64,000 nt of DNA, from positions 41,109 to 105,108 of the forward strand of contig JACQZU010000028.1 in assembly GCA_016213735.1 (NCBI GenBank), written 5' to 3'. Origin of the DNA: Acidobacteriota bacterium (lineage in GTDB: Bacteria > Acidobacteriota > Holophagae > Holophagales > Holophagaceae). The notes beneath the pieces are model-generated. The model ran no database searches, was not told the DNA's origin, and was given only the letters and a program-made list of their open reading frames with translations. Position 1 is the first letter of the stretch; every line of letters begins with the position of its first letter. Positions 16,405 through 25,108 of the stretch are shown here, in pieces. A program made the position numbers and the translations under genes.

Positions 16405-16914
16405 TCAAGGAACCCGTTCGATCGCCAAGGCGTAGGGTTGGCCGACGAATCCGCTGATCCGGACCACAAGCCCGTAGGGTTCCCCGGTGGTGTTCCGGAT
16501 TTCCACCCCCTTGGCCCTCAGCCCGGCGGGCGCCCGGTTCACGCGGGCGATCTCTTCGCTCAGGGCGTCGGGCCGGGCAGGGGTGGCCAGGCTGATCTGC
16601 ATCTTCTTGGGGTCCAGCACGTTCAGGCGAAACAGGACCTTCTCGCCGGGCTGGAGCACGAAGCCCAGAAGACGCATTCCCCGCTGACCCTGAAGCTCCA
16701 GGTCCCCGATGGGGCCATCCCGCCTGCCTTTGGGAGGCACGTCCCTGTCGCTCCGGAGCGTGTCCTTCGGCAGGGACTTTTCGCTGATCTGCTTCTGCCC
16801 CGGGGGAACCTCCAGGATCTCCCTCGCTTCCGCCGCCTCCAGGCGCTTCTCGAACGGGACTTCGGGGGGCGGAGCCTGAACCTGCATCAGGGGGGCGGCG
16901 ACCAGCAGGAGCAT
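16405..16914 (-). CDS. Secreted hypothetical protein
   Basis: 169 residues with a short signal-like N-terminus (MLLLVAAPLMQVQA), a charged, probably disordered middle (about 20-65) and a C-terminal beta-rich part ending SGFVGQPYALAIERVP. GGAGGACCC precedes the ATG at 16914. No family recognised. It is convergent with truA (8-nt gap) and divergent from the HD-domain gene. Probably periplasmic. Confidence 0.65.
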   Translation of the reverse strand: MLLLVAAPLMQVQAPPPEVPFEKRLEAAEAREILEVPPGQKQISEKSLPKDTLRSDRDVPPKGRRDGPIGDLELQGQRGMRLLGFVLQPGEKVLFRLNVLDPKKMQISLATPARPDALSEEIARVNRAPAGLRAKGVEIRNTTGEPYGLVVRISGFVGQPYALAIERVP

Positions 16915-16997
16915 GGGTCCTCCATGGAGAAAATTACCATGTCCTCCGCTATGTAGGCGACGCCCGCCGCTCGCCTAGACTGGACCGGGAGGATGGC

Positions 16998-17564
16998 ATG
17001 CTCAGCCGCGAAGAAGCCTGGACGCTGCTCTGTGATTGGACCCCCACCGAAAAGCTGCGGATCCACGCCCGGACCGTTGAAATCGTCATGCGGGACCTGG
17101 CGGGCCGCTGCCAGGGCGACATCGAGCAGTGGGGTCTGGCCGGACTCCTCCACGATGCCGACTATGACCGCTGGCCGGAAGAACACCCGAGGCGCATCGT
17201 GGCCTGGCTCCGGGATCGGGGAGAGGAGGCCGTGGCCCACGCCATCAGCGCTCACTTCACCCAGTGGGGGGTGAGCTACGACAGCCTGCTGGACAAGGCC
17301 CTCCTGGCCTCGGACGAGATCACGGGCTTCGTCTACGCCTGCGCCCTCATCCGCCCGGACCGCCTCGAGACCCTGGAGCCCAAGAGCGTCAAGAAGCGCC
17401 TGAAAAGCCCCGCCTTCGCCTCAGGGGTGAACCGCGCCGAAGTGGCCGAGGGACTTCGCATGCTCATGGAGGAGATCGGAGGCACCGAGGACGAGCACCT
17501 GGCGCGGATCATCGCCGCCCTGAAGCCCCACGCGGCGGAGCTGGGACTCTCTCCCGTGGCCTGA
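16998..17564 (+). CDS. HD-domain phosphohydrolase
   Basis: 188 residues of the HDIG/YqeK-like hydrolase type: the first metal His in EKLRIHARTVE, the HD pair in AGLLHDADYDRW, and His residues in AHAISAHF. Members hydrolyse nucleotides or phosphate esters; this small stand-alone class is uncharacterised. A GGGAGG Shine-Dalgarno precedes the ATG, and TAGACT (16976-16981) could be its -10 box. The long 3' region carries a palindromic repeat. Confidence 0.82.
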   Translation: MLSREEAWTLLCDWTPTEKLRIHARTVEIVMRDLAGRCQGDIEQWGLAGLLHDADYDRWPEEHPRRIVAWLRDRGEEAVAHAISAHFTQWGVSYDSLLDKALLASDEITGFVYACALIRPDRLETLEPKSVKKRLKSPAFASGVNRAEVAEGLRMLMEEIGGTEDEHLARIIAALKPHAAELGLSPVA

Positions 17565-17618
17565 GCCCCCGGGCGACCTCGGCCCCTTCGCAAGGAACGG
17601 GCCCTCAACAACAGAAAA

Positions 17619-17702
17619 CCCACCGCCAAGAACCCAAGGCGCCAAGAAATGGAAATCCAGGACTCATGCAGTTCTTGGCGTGCTTGGCGTCTTGGCGGTG
17701 GG
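17619..17702. repeat. Palindromic CGCCAAGA repeat, full hairpin copy
   Basis: The left arm runs CCCACCGCCAAGA (17619-17631) and CGCCAAGAA (17640-17648); the right arm carries the exact complements (17672-17680 and 17690-17702). The outer stem is 13 bp and perfect. It lies between the convergent HD-hydrolase and deacetylase genes. Related copies are at 32286-32361, 33271-33298 and 37286-37316. Confidence 0.85.
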
Positions 17703-17737
17703 TAGTGACTTTTCGCAGTGTTGAACGCCCCTCGGCA

Positions 17738-18652
17738 TCAGCGCGCGCCGGCCTTCAGCGCGGCGATCTCGAAATCCCCGTCGTCCACGAGCCGGTCGTG
17801 GTCCGGAACCTTGACGCCCCGGGTCCGGGCCAGGCTGAGCAGGAGGCTCTGGCCCGGGGCGGGCCGCTCGGGCTGAAGCAGGTAGGCAGGGTCGGCGTAG
17901 GCCTCCTCGGGAGAAATGATCCGCCAGCCCAGGGCCTCGAACTGGCGGAGCACGTCCTCCAGGAAGAGCGCGTTCAGAAGGTTGTGATGGAGCAGGAGGA
18001 CCTGGGGGAGTTCGCGCCCCAGGAGTTGGATCGCCAAGGCCCGGTAGGACTCGGCCCGCTGCCGCAGGTGGGCCAGGTAGATGCGGCGGAGGGGGGCCAA
18101 ATCCGCCTGCGGATCCCTCCCCAGAACCTCCCTCAGGTAGGCGTCCATGCGCCAATCGGAGGTGTCGAGACTGACGGCCGCGTTCCGCCATCCGTCCTGC
18201 TTCAGGAAGGCCCGCATCCCGTCCCGCTTTTCCGGAGTGTTCCCTTCCCGGAGGAACGTGAATCTGAACCATTTCCGGTAGCCGGGGAGGCCGGAGAGGG
18301 CGGCGTCGCAGTCGCGGATCTCCTGCTGGTAGGCCCTAAGGGTCGTGCCCGATGCATTGAGGTCCGGATGGGTCACGGTATGGTTTCCGAGCACATGACC
18401 CCCTTCCCCCCAGGCCCTCGCCAGGGCCAGTCCTTCAGGACGGTCCGCGCCGTTGGCGAGGGTGACGAAGAGGGCCGCCTTCGTCTTGTGGGCCCCCAGA
18501 GCCTTCAGAAGGGCCTGGTTCCGCTGCACGGGGCTGAGGCGTGGTGAGGCCGCCAGGCTCGGACCGTCGTCGAAGGTGAAGGCCACGGACTGGGCAGCCA
18601 AGACCCCGGAAGCCAGGAGGCAGACGGCCAAGGTGCGGGCCCGTTCAGCCAC
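17738..18652 (-). CDS. Secreted polysaccharide deacetylase (NodB fold)
   Basis: 304 residues. A GTG at 18652 starts VAERARTLAVCLLASGVLAA, a good signal peptide, is preceded by GGGAG and overlaps the stop of the upstream gene; the longer frame from 18706 would bury the signal. Catalytic motifs of carbohydrate esterase family 4: FTFDDGPS (metal/catalytic Asp pair) and GNHTVTHPDL (His-x3-His). Later, SLDTSDWRMDAY and VLLLHHN fit motifs 4-5. Likely removes acetyl groups from peptidoglycan or another envelope glycan in the periplasm. Last gene of the ileS-lspA run. Confidence 0.87.
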   Translation of the reverse strand: MAERARTLAVCLLASGVLAAQSVAFTFDDGPSLAASPRLSPVQRNQALLKALGAHKTKAALFVTLANGADRPEGLALARAWGEGGHVLGNHTVTHPDLNASGTTLRAYQQEIRDCDAALSGLPGYRKWFRFTFLREGNTPEKRDGMRAFLKQDGWRNAAVSLDTSDWRMDAYLREVLGRDPQADLAPLRRIYLAHLRQRAESYRALAIQLLGRELPQVLLLHHNLLNALFLEDVLRQFEALGWRIISPEEAYADPAYLLQPERPAPGQSLLLSLARTRGVKVPDHDRLVDDGDFEIAALKAGAR

Positions 18653-18956
18653 GGGGGCTCCCGCAGGCCCAGCAGGAGGCGAACTGGGGTTCATGACGCT
18701 CCCCACAGGAACAGATCCAGGGATCCCCCGGCGGGACCTCCCCCCGGAGGTAGACCCCCAGAAGTTGCCTCGCCCGGGCGGCCTGGGCCTCCCCGGGCAC
18801 CCAGAGGGAGGGGAGCATGCCGGAGGCGGCGGAAGCCCCGTCCACCGTTGTGAAGAGGGATTCCCCCCGGAGCTGGGGGTCCAGCCCCTCGGCCTGGAGC
18901 AGCCCGAGGAGGTAGTGGGCCTCCGCTGGATTCCGGGCCTCGTGGACCCGGATCAT
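18645..18956 (-). CDS. DUF2007-like small protein with zinc-ribbon tail
   Basis: 103 residues. The N-terminus (MIRVHEARNPAEAHYLLGLL) resembles the DUF2007 signal-transducing fold, and the C-terminus has CSCGE...CWACG, a possible zinc ribbon. The start codon overlaps the lspA stop (ATGA) and its own stop overlaps the deacetylase start. Function unknown; cytoplasmic, and conserved placement next to lspA would be worth testing. Confidence 0.75.
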   Translation of the reverse strand: MIRVHEARNPAEAHYLLGLLQAEGLDPQLRGESLFTTVDGASAASGMLPSLWVPGEAQAARARQLLGVYLRGEVPPGDPWICSCGERHEPQFASCWACGSPRG

Positions 18957-19459
18957 TTTCCGGCCCCCCCGTGCGCCTCCGAAGCGCTTCGGGCGGCCTT
19001 CACGAGGCCCAGGCCCATGAGGATGGCTCCGCACACAATGGCGCTGTCCGCCAGGTTGAAGGTCCAGTAGTGCCAGCCCCAGAAGATGAAATCCAGGAAA
19101 TCCACCACGGCGCCGTGCGCCAGGCGGTCGGCCCCGTTCCCCAGGATCCCCCCCAGAATCAGCCCCAAGGCCCAACGCTGGAGCGAGGGGGTCTGGGGGC
19201 GGGTGAACTCCCAGCCGAAATAGCCCAGGGCCACGAGGCCGGCGACCGTGAAGATCAGCCCCCGCAGCCCTGGGTGCGCGCCCTGGAGGCTTCCGAAGAT
19301 GGCGCCGGGATTGAATCCGAGGGTGATGTTGAAGAACCCGGGGATCACCGGCAGCACCTCGCGCTCGGTGAAGTGCCGCAGCACCCAGGCCTTGGAGCCC
19401 GCGTCCGCGAGGAAGACCCCCAGGGGGAGCAGGAGCCAGGCCGGACGGAAGCCCCTCAT
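18953..19459 (-). CDS. lspA: Lipoprotein signal peptidase II
   Basis: 168 residues, four transmembrane helices. Cleaves the signal peptide of diacylglyceryl-modified prolipoproteins in the inner membrane. The two catalytic aspartates sit in GNGADRLAHGAVVDFLDF and WTFNLADSAI, the family signatures; NPGAIFGS is also recognisable. Overlaps ileS by 4 nt; the ileS-lspA order is common in bacteria. Several lipoprotein substrates are encoded in this window (24650, 39611, 40458, 60527). Confidence 0.96.
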   Translation of the reverse strand: MRGFRPAWLLLPLGVFLADAGSKAWVLRHFTEREVLPVIPGFFNITLGFNPGAIFGSLQGAHPGLRGLIFTVAGLVALGYFGWEFTRPQTPSLQRWALGLILGGILGNGADRLAHGAVVDFLDFIFWGWHYWTFNLADSAIVCGAILMGLGLVKAARSASEAHGGAGK

Positions 19460-22248
19460 CCCCGGGCTCCCGCCCGCACCACCTCCCAGCAGCGGGGACA
19501 GAGATCTGCGTCCTCACCGTCCCCGGCCCCCCCCCGGCGGTTCCAGCAGCGGGGGCACTTCGTGCCCTCGTGGGCTTCCGCGGAAGCCTGAAGCTCGGTC
19601 CCCAGGGAGCGCTCCAGGCCGGAGACCACGAGCAGGTCCTCCGGGTTCTCTCCCAGGTCCTCCAGGAGGGCCAAGTCCGAGGCCGGAAGCTGGAGGATGG
19701 CCCGGGCGTCCAGGCCCGTGCCGATGGTCTTCGAAGCCCGGAGGGGCTCCATGGCGGCCTGGAGGGCCTCCCGGATTTCCCAGAAGCGATCCCAGGGCCC
19801 CAGGTCCACCAAGGGGGCGCGCCCCTCGGGAAAGCGCTGCTGGAAGACGCTGCCCTCGGCCCGGGGGAGGTGTTCCCAGACCTCGTCCGCCGTGAAGCTG
19901 AGGATCGGAGAGAGCAGCACGGCCAGGCCCTGACCCAGTTTCCAGAGCACGGTCTGGGCGCTGCGGCGGCGGGGGCTCTCCGCCGCGTCGCAGTAGAGGC
20001 GGTCCTTCAGGATCTCGAAGTAGCGCGCGGAGAGCTCCAGCTGGCAGAAGCCCAGGAGGGCCTGGGCGGCTTCCAGGAATTCGAAGCGGAGGTAGGCCTC
20101 CCGCACACCGGCGGCCATCCGGAGGAAGGCGCTCCAGGCCCAGCGGTCCACCGGGGACCAGTCGGCCTCGGGGGCGGCCGCGGCGGGATCGAAATCCGCC
20201 AGGGCCCCCAGGATGAAGCGCAGGGTGTTGCGGATCTTCCTGTAGGCGTCGGCGTTGCGCTCCATGATGTCCTTGGAGATTCGCACGTCCTCCCGGTAGT
20301 CCACGTTGGCCACCCAGAGGCGCAGGATGTCCGCGCCGTAGGTCTTCATCATGTCGTCGGGGCTGACGACGTTGCCCTGGCTCTTGCTCATGGCCTGGCC
20401 CTTGCCGTCCAGGACGAAGCCGTGGGTGACCACGCGGGAATAGGGCTTGGAGCCCGTGGCGGCCAGGTTGAAGAGGAGCGAACTGTGGAACCACCCCCGG
20501 TGCTGGTCCGAGCCCTCCAGGTAGATGAAGTGCCCGTAGTCCTCCGGGCGCAGCTCGGGATGGGTCTGGGCCACCACGGCGGCGCTCACCCCGGAATCGA
20601 TCCAGACGTCGAGGATGTCGGTCTCCTTCTGGAACCTGCCCCCGCCGCACTTGGCACACGCGGCGCCCGCGGGCTTCAGCTGCTCCACGGGCAGCTCCCC
20701 CCACACCTCGATGCCGCCTTCCTGGATGGCCGCGGCGGCCTTCTCGAAGACCTCCCCGCTCACCAGGGGCTCTCCGCACTCCGAACAGCGGAGAACGGTG
20801 ATGGGGATCCCCCAGGCCCGCTGGCGGCTGATGCACCAGTCCGGGCGGCCGCTGATCATGGCGTGGATGCGGTTCCGGCCCTGGGCGGGGATCCAGGTGG
20901 TTCCATCCACCCCCTCCAGCCCAAGCTCCCGGAGGCTCTTCCCCCCGGACAGGGCATCGTCCATGGTGATGAACCACTGCTCCGTGGCCCGGAAGAGGAT
21001 GGGGGTCTTGGTGCGCCAGCAGTGGGGATAGCTGTGCTGCAGCCGGTCCTCGTGGAGAAGGGCCCCGAGTGAGCGCAGACGTTCCACCACGAGAGGATTG
21101 GCGTCGAAGATGTTCTTCCCCTCGAACTCCGGGTCGTCCACGGCGGGCACGAACCGGCCGTCCGGTCCCACGAGCTGGAGGAGACCCAGGTGGTGGGCCA
21201 GTCCGAAGTCCTCGACCCCGTGGTCGGGGGCCGTGTGGACCAGGCCGGTGCCGGTGTCCGACGTGACGTAGTCCGCCAGAAGGACCGGGGACAGGCGGTC
21301 GATCCAGGCATGGCGGTAGTGGAGGGACTGGAACTCGATTCCCTTCCGGATCTCCCGGGTGTGCAGCTCGAGCCCGATCTTTTTCTGAAAATCCTCCAGG
21401 AGGGAGACCGCCACCGCGTAGTGGCGGTCTCCCGCCTTGACCACGGCGTACTCCATGTCCGGGTGCATGGCGATGGCGAGGTTGCTTGGCAAGGTCCAGG
21501 GCGTGGTGGTCCAGATGGGCAGGTAGAGGGGCGTGGGCAGTTCCAGCCGCCGGGCCTCATCGTCCGGAACCGGGAAGGCCACGGTCACCGCCGGGCTCAC
21601 GCGGTCGGCGTACTCCACCTCCGCCTCGGCCAGGGCCGTGCGGGCGCCGTAGCTCCAGTGGACCACCTTCAGTTTTCGGGTGACGGCGCCCCGCTCGAAG
21701 AGCTTGCCCAGGAGGCGCACCACGGAGGCCTCATAGGCAGGGTCCATGGTGACGTAGGGGTGTTCCCAGGCCCCCAGCACCCCCAGGCGCTGAAAGCCCG
21801 CCCGCTGCGTGTCGATCCACTTCTGGGCGTAGGCCCGGCACCGGGAAAGGAACTCCGCGCGGGGCATCTCCCGGCGCTTGGGCCCCAGGTCCTTCTCCAC
21901 GGCGTGCTCCACCGGGAGACCGTGGCAGTCCCAGCCGGGCACATAGGGGCTCTCGCACCCTTCCAGCCACTGGGTCTTCACCACGAAGTCCTTGAGAATC
22001 TTGTTGAGGGCGTGGCCCATGTGGATGGCGCCGTTGGCGTAGGGGGGCCCGTCGTGGAGGATGCTGCGGCCCCGGCCCCGGCCGGCGGCGTTGTCCGCCC
22101 GGCGGGCCGCCTCCACCAGGGCGTAGAGGCCCTCGGACTTCCAGCGCTCGACACGCTTCGGCTCCCGCTGGGGCAGATCCGCCTTCATGGGGAAATCGGT
22201 GCGGGGAAGGAAAACCGGGTACTTCTTCTTGGCGGGAGAATCGCTCAT
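19456..22248 (-). CDS. ileS: Isoleucyl-tRNA synthetase
   Basis: 930 residues, normal bacterial type. Charges tRNA-Ile. The class I signatures are PYANGAIHMGHALN (HIGH variant HMGH) and AMSKSQGN (KMSKS variant). The C-terminal zinc finger CPRCWNRR...LCPRCWEVV is intact, as in E. coli-like enzymes. The ATG at 22248 (MSDSPAKKKYPVFLP) follows a GAGG and agrees with the family start; a GTG nine codons earlier is possible. No T-box is visible in the 113-bp leader. First gene of the overlapping run with lspA. Confidence 0.97.
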   Translation of the reverse strand: MSDSPAKKKYPVFLPRTDFPMKADLPQREPKRVERWKSEGLYALVEAARRADNAAGRGRGRSILHDGPPYANGAIHMGHALNKILKDFVVKTQWLEGCESPYVPGWDCHGLPVEHAVEKDLGPKRREMPRAEFLSRCRAYAQKWIDTQRAGFQRLGVLGAWEHPYVTMDPAYEASVVRLLGKLFERGAVTRKLKVVHWSYGARTALAEAEVEYADRVSPAVTVAFPVPDDEARRLELPTPLYLPIWTTTPWTLPSNLAIAMHPDMEYAVVKAGDRHYAVAVSLLEDFQKKIGLELHTREIRKGIEFQSLHYRHAWIDRLSPVLLADYVTSDTGTGLVHTAPDHGVEDFGLAHHLGLLQLVGPDGRFVPAVDDPEFEGKNIFDANPLVVERLRSLGALLHEDRLQHSYPHCWRTKTPILFRATEQWFITMDDALSGGKSLRELGLEGVDGTTWIPAQGRNRIHAMISGRPDWCISRQRAWGIPITVLRCSECGEPLVSGEVFEKAAAAIQEGGIEVWGELPVEQLKPAGAACAKCGGGRFQKETDILDVWIDSGVSAAVVAQTHPELRPEDYGHFIYLEGSDQHRGWFHSSLLFNLAATGSKPYSRVVTHGFVLDGKGQAMSKSQGNVVSPDDMMKTYGADILRLWVANVDYREDVRISKDIMERNADAYRKIRNTLRFILGALADFDPAAAAPEADWSPVDRWAWSAFLRMAAGVREAYLRFEFLEAAQALLGFCQLELSARYFEILKDRLYCDAAESPRRRSAQTVLWKLGQGLAVLLSPILSFTADEVWEHLPRAEGSVFQQRFPEGRAPLVDLGPWDRFWEIREALQAAMEPLRASKTIGTGLDARAILQLPASDLALLEDLGENPEDLLVVSGLERSLGTELQASAEAHEGTKCPRCWNRRGGAGDGEDADLCPRCWEVVRAGARG

Positions 22249-22360
22249 GGCGCCCTCGTGCGCGAGGAGGCGCACCCAAGCGCCCCCGAGTTGTGGCTCC
22301 AGTTGACCACAAAGCCCCGGCCTTGCACAAACGGCAGGGTGGGCCTGGACCGGGACCTCC

Positions 22361-22483
22361 TCCTACTCCTCCACCGCCTCCACCGTCACCAGCGACGCGC
22401 CCGTCTCCACCGCCGCGCCCTCCACGACGTGCAGGGCCTTGATCCTTCCGCTCGCGGTGGACTTGTAGTCGTTCTGCATCTTC
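22361..22483 (-). pseudogene. Duplicated 3' end of the biotin carrier gene
   Basis: 123 bp that repeat 22530-22652 with only two mismatches (121/123 identical). Read on the minus strand it encodes the last 38 residues of the carrier protein, from MQNDYKSTASG to TVEAVEE and the same stop, starting at the Met of the biotinylated MKM motif. The biotin-accepting Lys itself lies just outside. It has an ATG at 22479 but no convincing Shine-Dalgarno, so it is most likely an untranslated remnant between the carrier gene and ileS. Confidence 0.9.
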
Positions 22484-22509
22484 TCGGTATCCCTTCGGGA
22501 TACGCGAGA
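22482..22509. repeat. Palindrome at the duplication junction
   Basis: TCTCG-GTATCCC, loop TTC, GGGATAC-G-CGAGA: a 12-bp stem with one bulge. It lies exactly where the two biotin-carrier tail copies join and forms part of the 46-bp spacer (22484-22529). REP-like in form, and a possible cause of the duplication. Confidence 0.7.
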
Positions 22510-22531
22510 CCTCCCGCTGGGGCGGCCTGTC

Positions 22532-23056
22532 CTACTCCTCCACCGCCTCCACCGTCACCAGCGACGCGCCCGTCTCCACCGCCGCACCCTCCGCGACGTG
22601 CAGGGCCTTGATCCTTCCGCTCGCGGTGGACTTGTAGTCGTTCTGCATCTTCATCGCCTCGAGAATGAGGAGGGTCTGGCCCTCCTCGACCCGGTCTCCT
22701 TGGGCCACGAGGATCTTCACGACCTTGCCGGGCATGGGCGCGGTCAGGATCCCCCCGGAGCCCGCGGCCCCGCCGGCTCCTGCCAGGAGGCCCTTCATGG
22801 GGTCCTGGAGCTGGAAATCGTAGGTCCCGTCGAAGAGGGTGGCCCGGAAGGCGTGCACGTCGGGATCCGGGTTCTTCACGGTGTCCAGGCTCACGTCCAC
22901 GGTCTTCCCGTCGATGATCACGGAGTAGCACCGCGGCTCCACTTCCCGGATGTCCAGCGGCACGACCTCCCCATTCCAAACCATGGTGGACACGCCGTTG
23001 ATCCGCGTGAATTCCAGCTCCACCTTTTCCTTGCCGACGGTCAGCGTCCGTTTCAT
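22532..23056 (-). CDS. Biotin carboxyl carrier subunit of an acyl-CoA carboxylase
   Basis: 174 residues. The C-terminal biotinyl domain has the lysine motif EAMKMQND; upstream is an ~80-residue beta-rich domain (EKVELEFTRINGVSTMVWNG) like that between carboxylase and carrier in pyruvate, propionyl- and methylcrotonyl-CoA carboxylases, then a Gly/Ala linker. The ATG at 23056 (MKRTLTVGK) is chosen since upstream residues look non-coding. It lies 52 nt after the biotin carboxylase gene and the pair would form the alpha part of the enzyme. No carboxyltransferase is in the window. The 3' end is duplicated just downstream. BirA at 56034 would biotinylate it. Confidence 0.9.
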   Translation of the reverse strand: MKRTLTVGKEKVELEFTRINGVSTMVWNGEVVPLDIREVEPRCYSVIIDGKTVDVSLDTVKNPDPDVHAFRATLFDGTYDFQLQDPMKGLLAGAGGAAGSGGILTAPMPGKVVKILVAQGDRVEEGQTLLILEAMKMQNDYKSTASGRIKALHVAEGAAVETGASLVTVEAVEE

Positions 23057-23108
23057 GTCGTCCCTCCCATGCTCCAGGTCCTGCGGCGATCCTCCTGGGA
23101 GGAGGGCC

Positions 23109-24599
23109 TCACAAGCGATTGAACTTTCCCCAGGCCCTCCAGGCGTCGGGCCGGCCGCCGGAGGCCACCGGGGCCTGGGCCCGGCGCTCCTCCGCCTCCA
23201 GTTCGGCGAAAAGGGCGGCTGCAATGGCGTGGCGGAACCGGGGACCGACTCCCTTCTTCTTCCAGAATGGCGTGTCCAGCATGCCGGTGTGGAGTTCGCC
23301 CTTGAGGAAGGGTTCGTGGGTCATGAGGGCCTTGTGGAAGTCCACGTTGTGCCGGATGCCGCCGATCCGGTATTCGCCCAGGGCGGCCTCCATGCGCTTG
23401 ATGGCCTCCGGGCGGGTTGGGCCCCAGGTGCTCAGTTTGCTGATCATGGGATCGTAGAACATGGGCACTTCGGCACCCTGGTACACACCGCTGTCGTCCC
23501 GAACGTTGCGGCTGGCCGGGGTGCGGAGGTAGGTGATCCGTCCGGGGCTGGGCATGAAGTTCTTGTCGGGATCCTCGGCGTAGATGCGGCACTCGATGGA
23601 CCAGCCGTTGAGTTGGATCTGGTCTTGGGCGAGGGGCAGCTTCTCTCCCCGTGCCACGAGGATCTGCCACTTCACCAGGTCCAGGCCCGTGATCCATTCC
23701 GTGACCGGGTGCTCTACCTGGAGCCGGGTGTTCATCTCGAGGAAATAGAAGTTCCGGTCCTGATCGGCGAGGAATTCGACGGTTCCGGCCCCCACGTAGT
23801 TCACCGCCTTCGCCACTTTGAGGGCCGCCTCCCCCATGGCCCGGCGCATCTCGGGAGTCACGTGGGGGCTGGGGGCCTCCTCGATGACCTTCTGGTGCCG
23901 GCGCTGCACGGAGCACTCGCGCTCCCAGAGGTAGACGTGGTTGCCATGCTTGTCCCCGAAGACCTGGACTTCGATGTGACGCGGCTTGACGATGGCCTTC
24001 TCGAGGTACACGGTGTCGTTCCCGAAGGACGACAGGGCCTCGCCCCGGGCCCGCTCGATGGAGGGGATCAGGTCCGCCTCCTTGTGGACCAGGCGCATGC
24101 CCTTGCCGCCGCCCCCGTAGGCCGCCTTGATCATCACCGGAAAGCCGATCTCCTTGGCCTTGGCGATGAGGGCCTCGTCCGCCATGGATTCCTGGACCCC
24201 GGGGACCACGGGGCAGCCGGCCTTCATGGCCACCTTCCGGGCCTCGGTCTTGCTGCCCATGGGCTCGATGGCCTCGATGTTGGGTCCGATGAAGGTGATC
24301 CCGGCGGCCTCCAGTGCGGCCGCCGCCTCGGCGTTCTCGCTGAGGAATCCGTAGCCCGGATGCACCGCGTCCGCCCCGCTCTTCCTGCAGGCCTCGAGGA
24401 TTTTCTCCACCAGGAGGTAGCTTTCCCTCGAGGCCGCGGGACCGATCAGGTAGGCCTCGTCGGCCATCCGAACGTGGAGGGCCCCCCGGTCGGCCTCGGA
24501 GTAGACCGCCACCGTGGGGATCCCCATCTCCCGGCAGGTCCGGATCACCCGGCAGGCGATCTCTCCACGATTGGCGATCAGGACTTTGGTGACCGGCAT
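23109..24599 (-). CDS. Biotin carboxylase subunit (AccC/PccA type)
   Basis: 496 residues, ATP-grasp biotin carboxylase. Carboxylates the carrier-bound biotin with bicarbonate and ATP. Motifs: KVLIANRGEIACRV at the start, VHPGYGFLSENA, the Gly loop KAAYGGGGKGMR, ECSVQRRHQKV and EMNTRLQVEHPVTE. The length (about 50 residues longer than E. coli AccC) and the adjoining carrier with its extra domain favour a propionyl- or other acyl-CoA carboxylase rather than the fatty-acid ACC; this is inference. GGGAGAATCGAC precedes the ATG. Confidence 0.93.
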   Translation of the reverse strand: MPVTKVLIANRGEIACRVIRTCREMGIPTVAVYSEADRGALHVRMADEAYLIGPAASRESYLLVEKILEACRKSGADAVHPGYGFLSENAEAAAALEAAGITFIGPNIEAIEPMGSKTEARKVAMKAGCPVVPGVQESMADEALIAKAKEIGFPVMIKAAYGGGGKGMRLVHKEADLIPSIERARGEALSSFGNDTVYLEKAIVKPRHIEVQVFGDKHGNHVYLWERECSVQRRHQKVIEEAPSPHVTPEMRRAMGEAALKVAKAVNYVGAGTVEFLADQDRNFYFLEMNTRLQVEHPVTEWITGLDLVKWQILVARGEKLPLAQDQIQLNGWSIECRIYAEDPDKNFMPSPGRITYLRTPASRNVRDDSGVYQGAEVPMFYDPMISKLSTWGPTRPEAIKRMEAALGEYRIGGIRHNVDFHKALMTHEPFLKGELHTGMLDTPFWKKKGVGPRFRHAIAAALFAELEAEERRAQAPVASGGRPDAWRAWGKFNRL

Positions 24600-24649
24600 G
24601 TCGATTCTCCCGGGTGCGGCAGCGTGGCAGCTTCGGTCATGATGGACCG

Positions 24650-25108
24650 GTGCCCTCCCCTAGCCTACCAAAGGCCCTCGTCCCCTCGCTTCTGGCCCTG
24701 GTGATGGGGGTCACGGGACCGGGCTGCGGGAGGAAGGGCGACCCCATTCCCAGGGCCCGGGTCCAGCCAGGGCCATGCCTGGTCACCCTTCGGGACCTCC
24801 GCCATCTCAGCGTCCGGTTGCCCGACAAGGACCTTCGGGGAGCCCCCCTGGCCGGTCTGGAGAGGGTCCGGATCTTCTATGCCCCGCTGACGGCCTCCCG
24901 GCCCGATTCCGCGCAGATCGTTGCCCGAAAGGAAATCGTGTTCGAACGGAGCCGCCCCGATCTCCCCGGGCCGGGGGAGATCCTGGAATTGGACCTTTCA
25001 AAATTGGAGAAGGCGCCGGGCTGGATCGTGGTCGTGGCCGTGCGGGTCGGGGAGGTGCTCGGGGTTCCGGCCGATCCCGTTCCCTGGATGGATCCGGCGC
25101 TCCGCTAG
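24650..25108 (+). CDS. Small putative lipoprotein
   Basis: 152 residues from a GTG at 24650. The N-terminus has a hydrophobic stretch (LVPSLLALVMGVTGPGC) ending in Cys, followed by GRKGDPIP, similar to the short LptM/YifL lipoproteins (CGxKGPL). A downstream beta-rich domain ends VGEVLGVPADPVPW. The lipobox GPGC is suboptimal. An earlier GTG (24614) gives a longer N-terminus. Divergent from the biotin carboxylase. Function unknown; outer- or inner-membrane anchored if lipidated. Confidence 0.6.
   Translation: MPSPSLPKALVPSLLALVMGVTGPGCGRKGDPIPRARVQPGPCLVTLRDLRHLSVRLPDKDLRGAPLAGLERVRIFYAPLTASRPDSAQIVARKEIVFERSRPDLPGPGEILELDLSKLEKAPGWIVVVAVRVGEVLGVPADPVPWMDPALR

Noticed and set aside
22249..22360. 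T-box riboswitch in front of ileS
   Set aside because: Only 112 bp are available and neither a T-box sequence nor a terminator/antiterminator pair is visible; a TTGTGG/CCACAA inverted repeat is too small.
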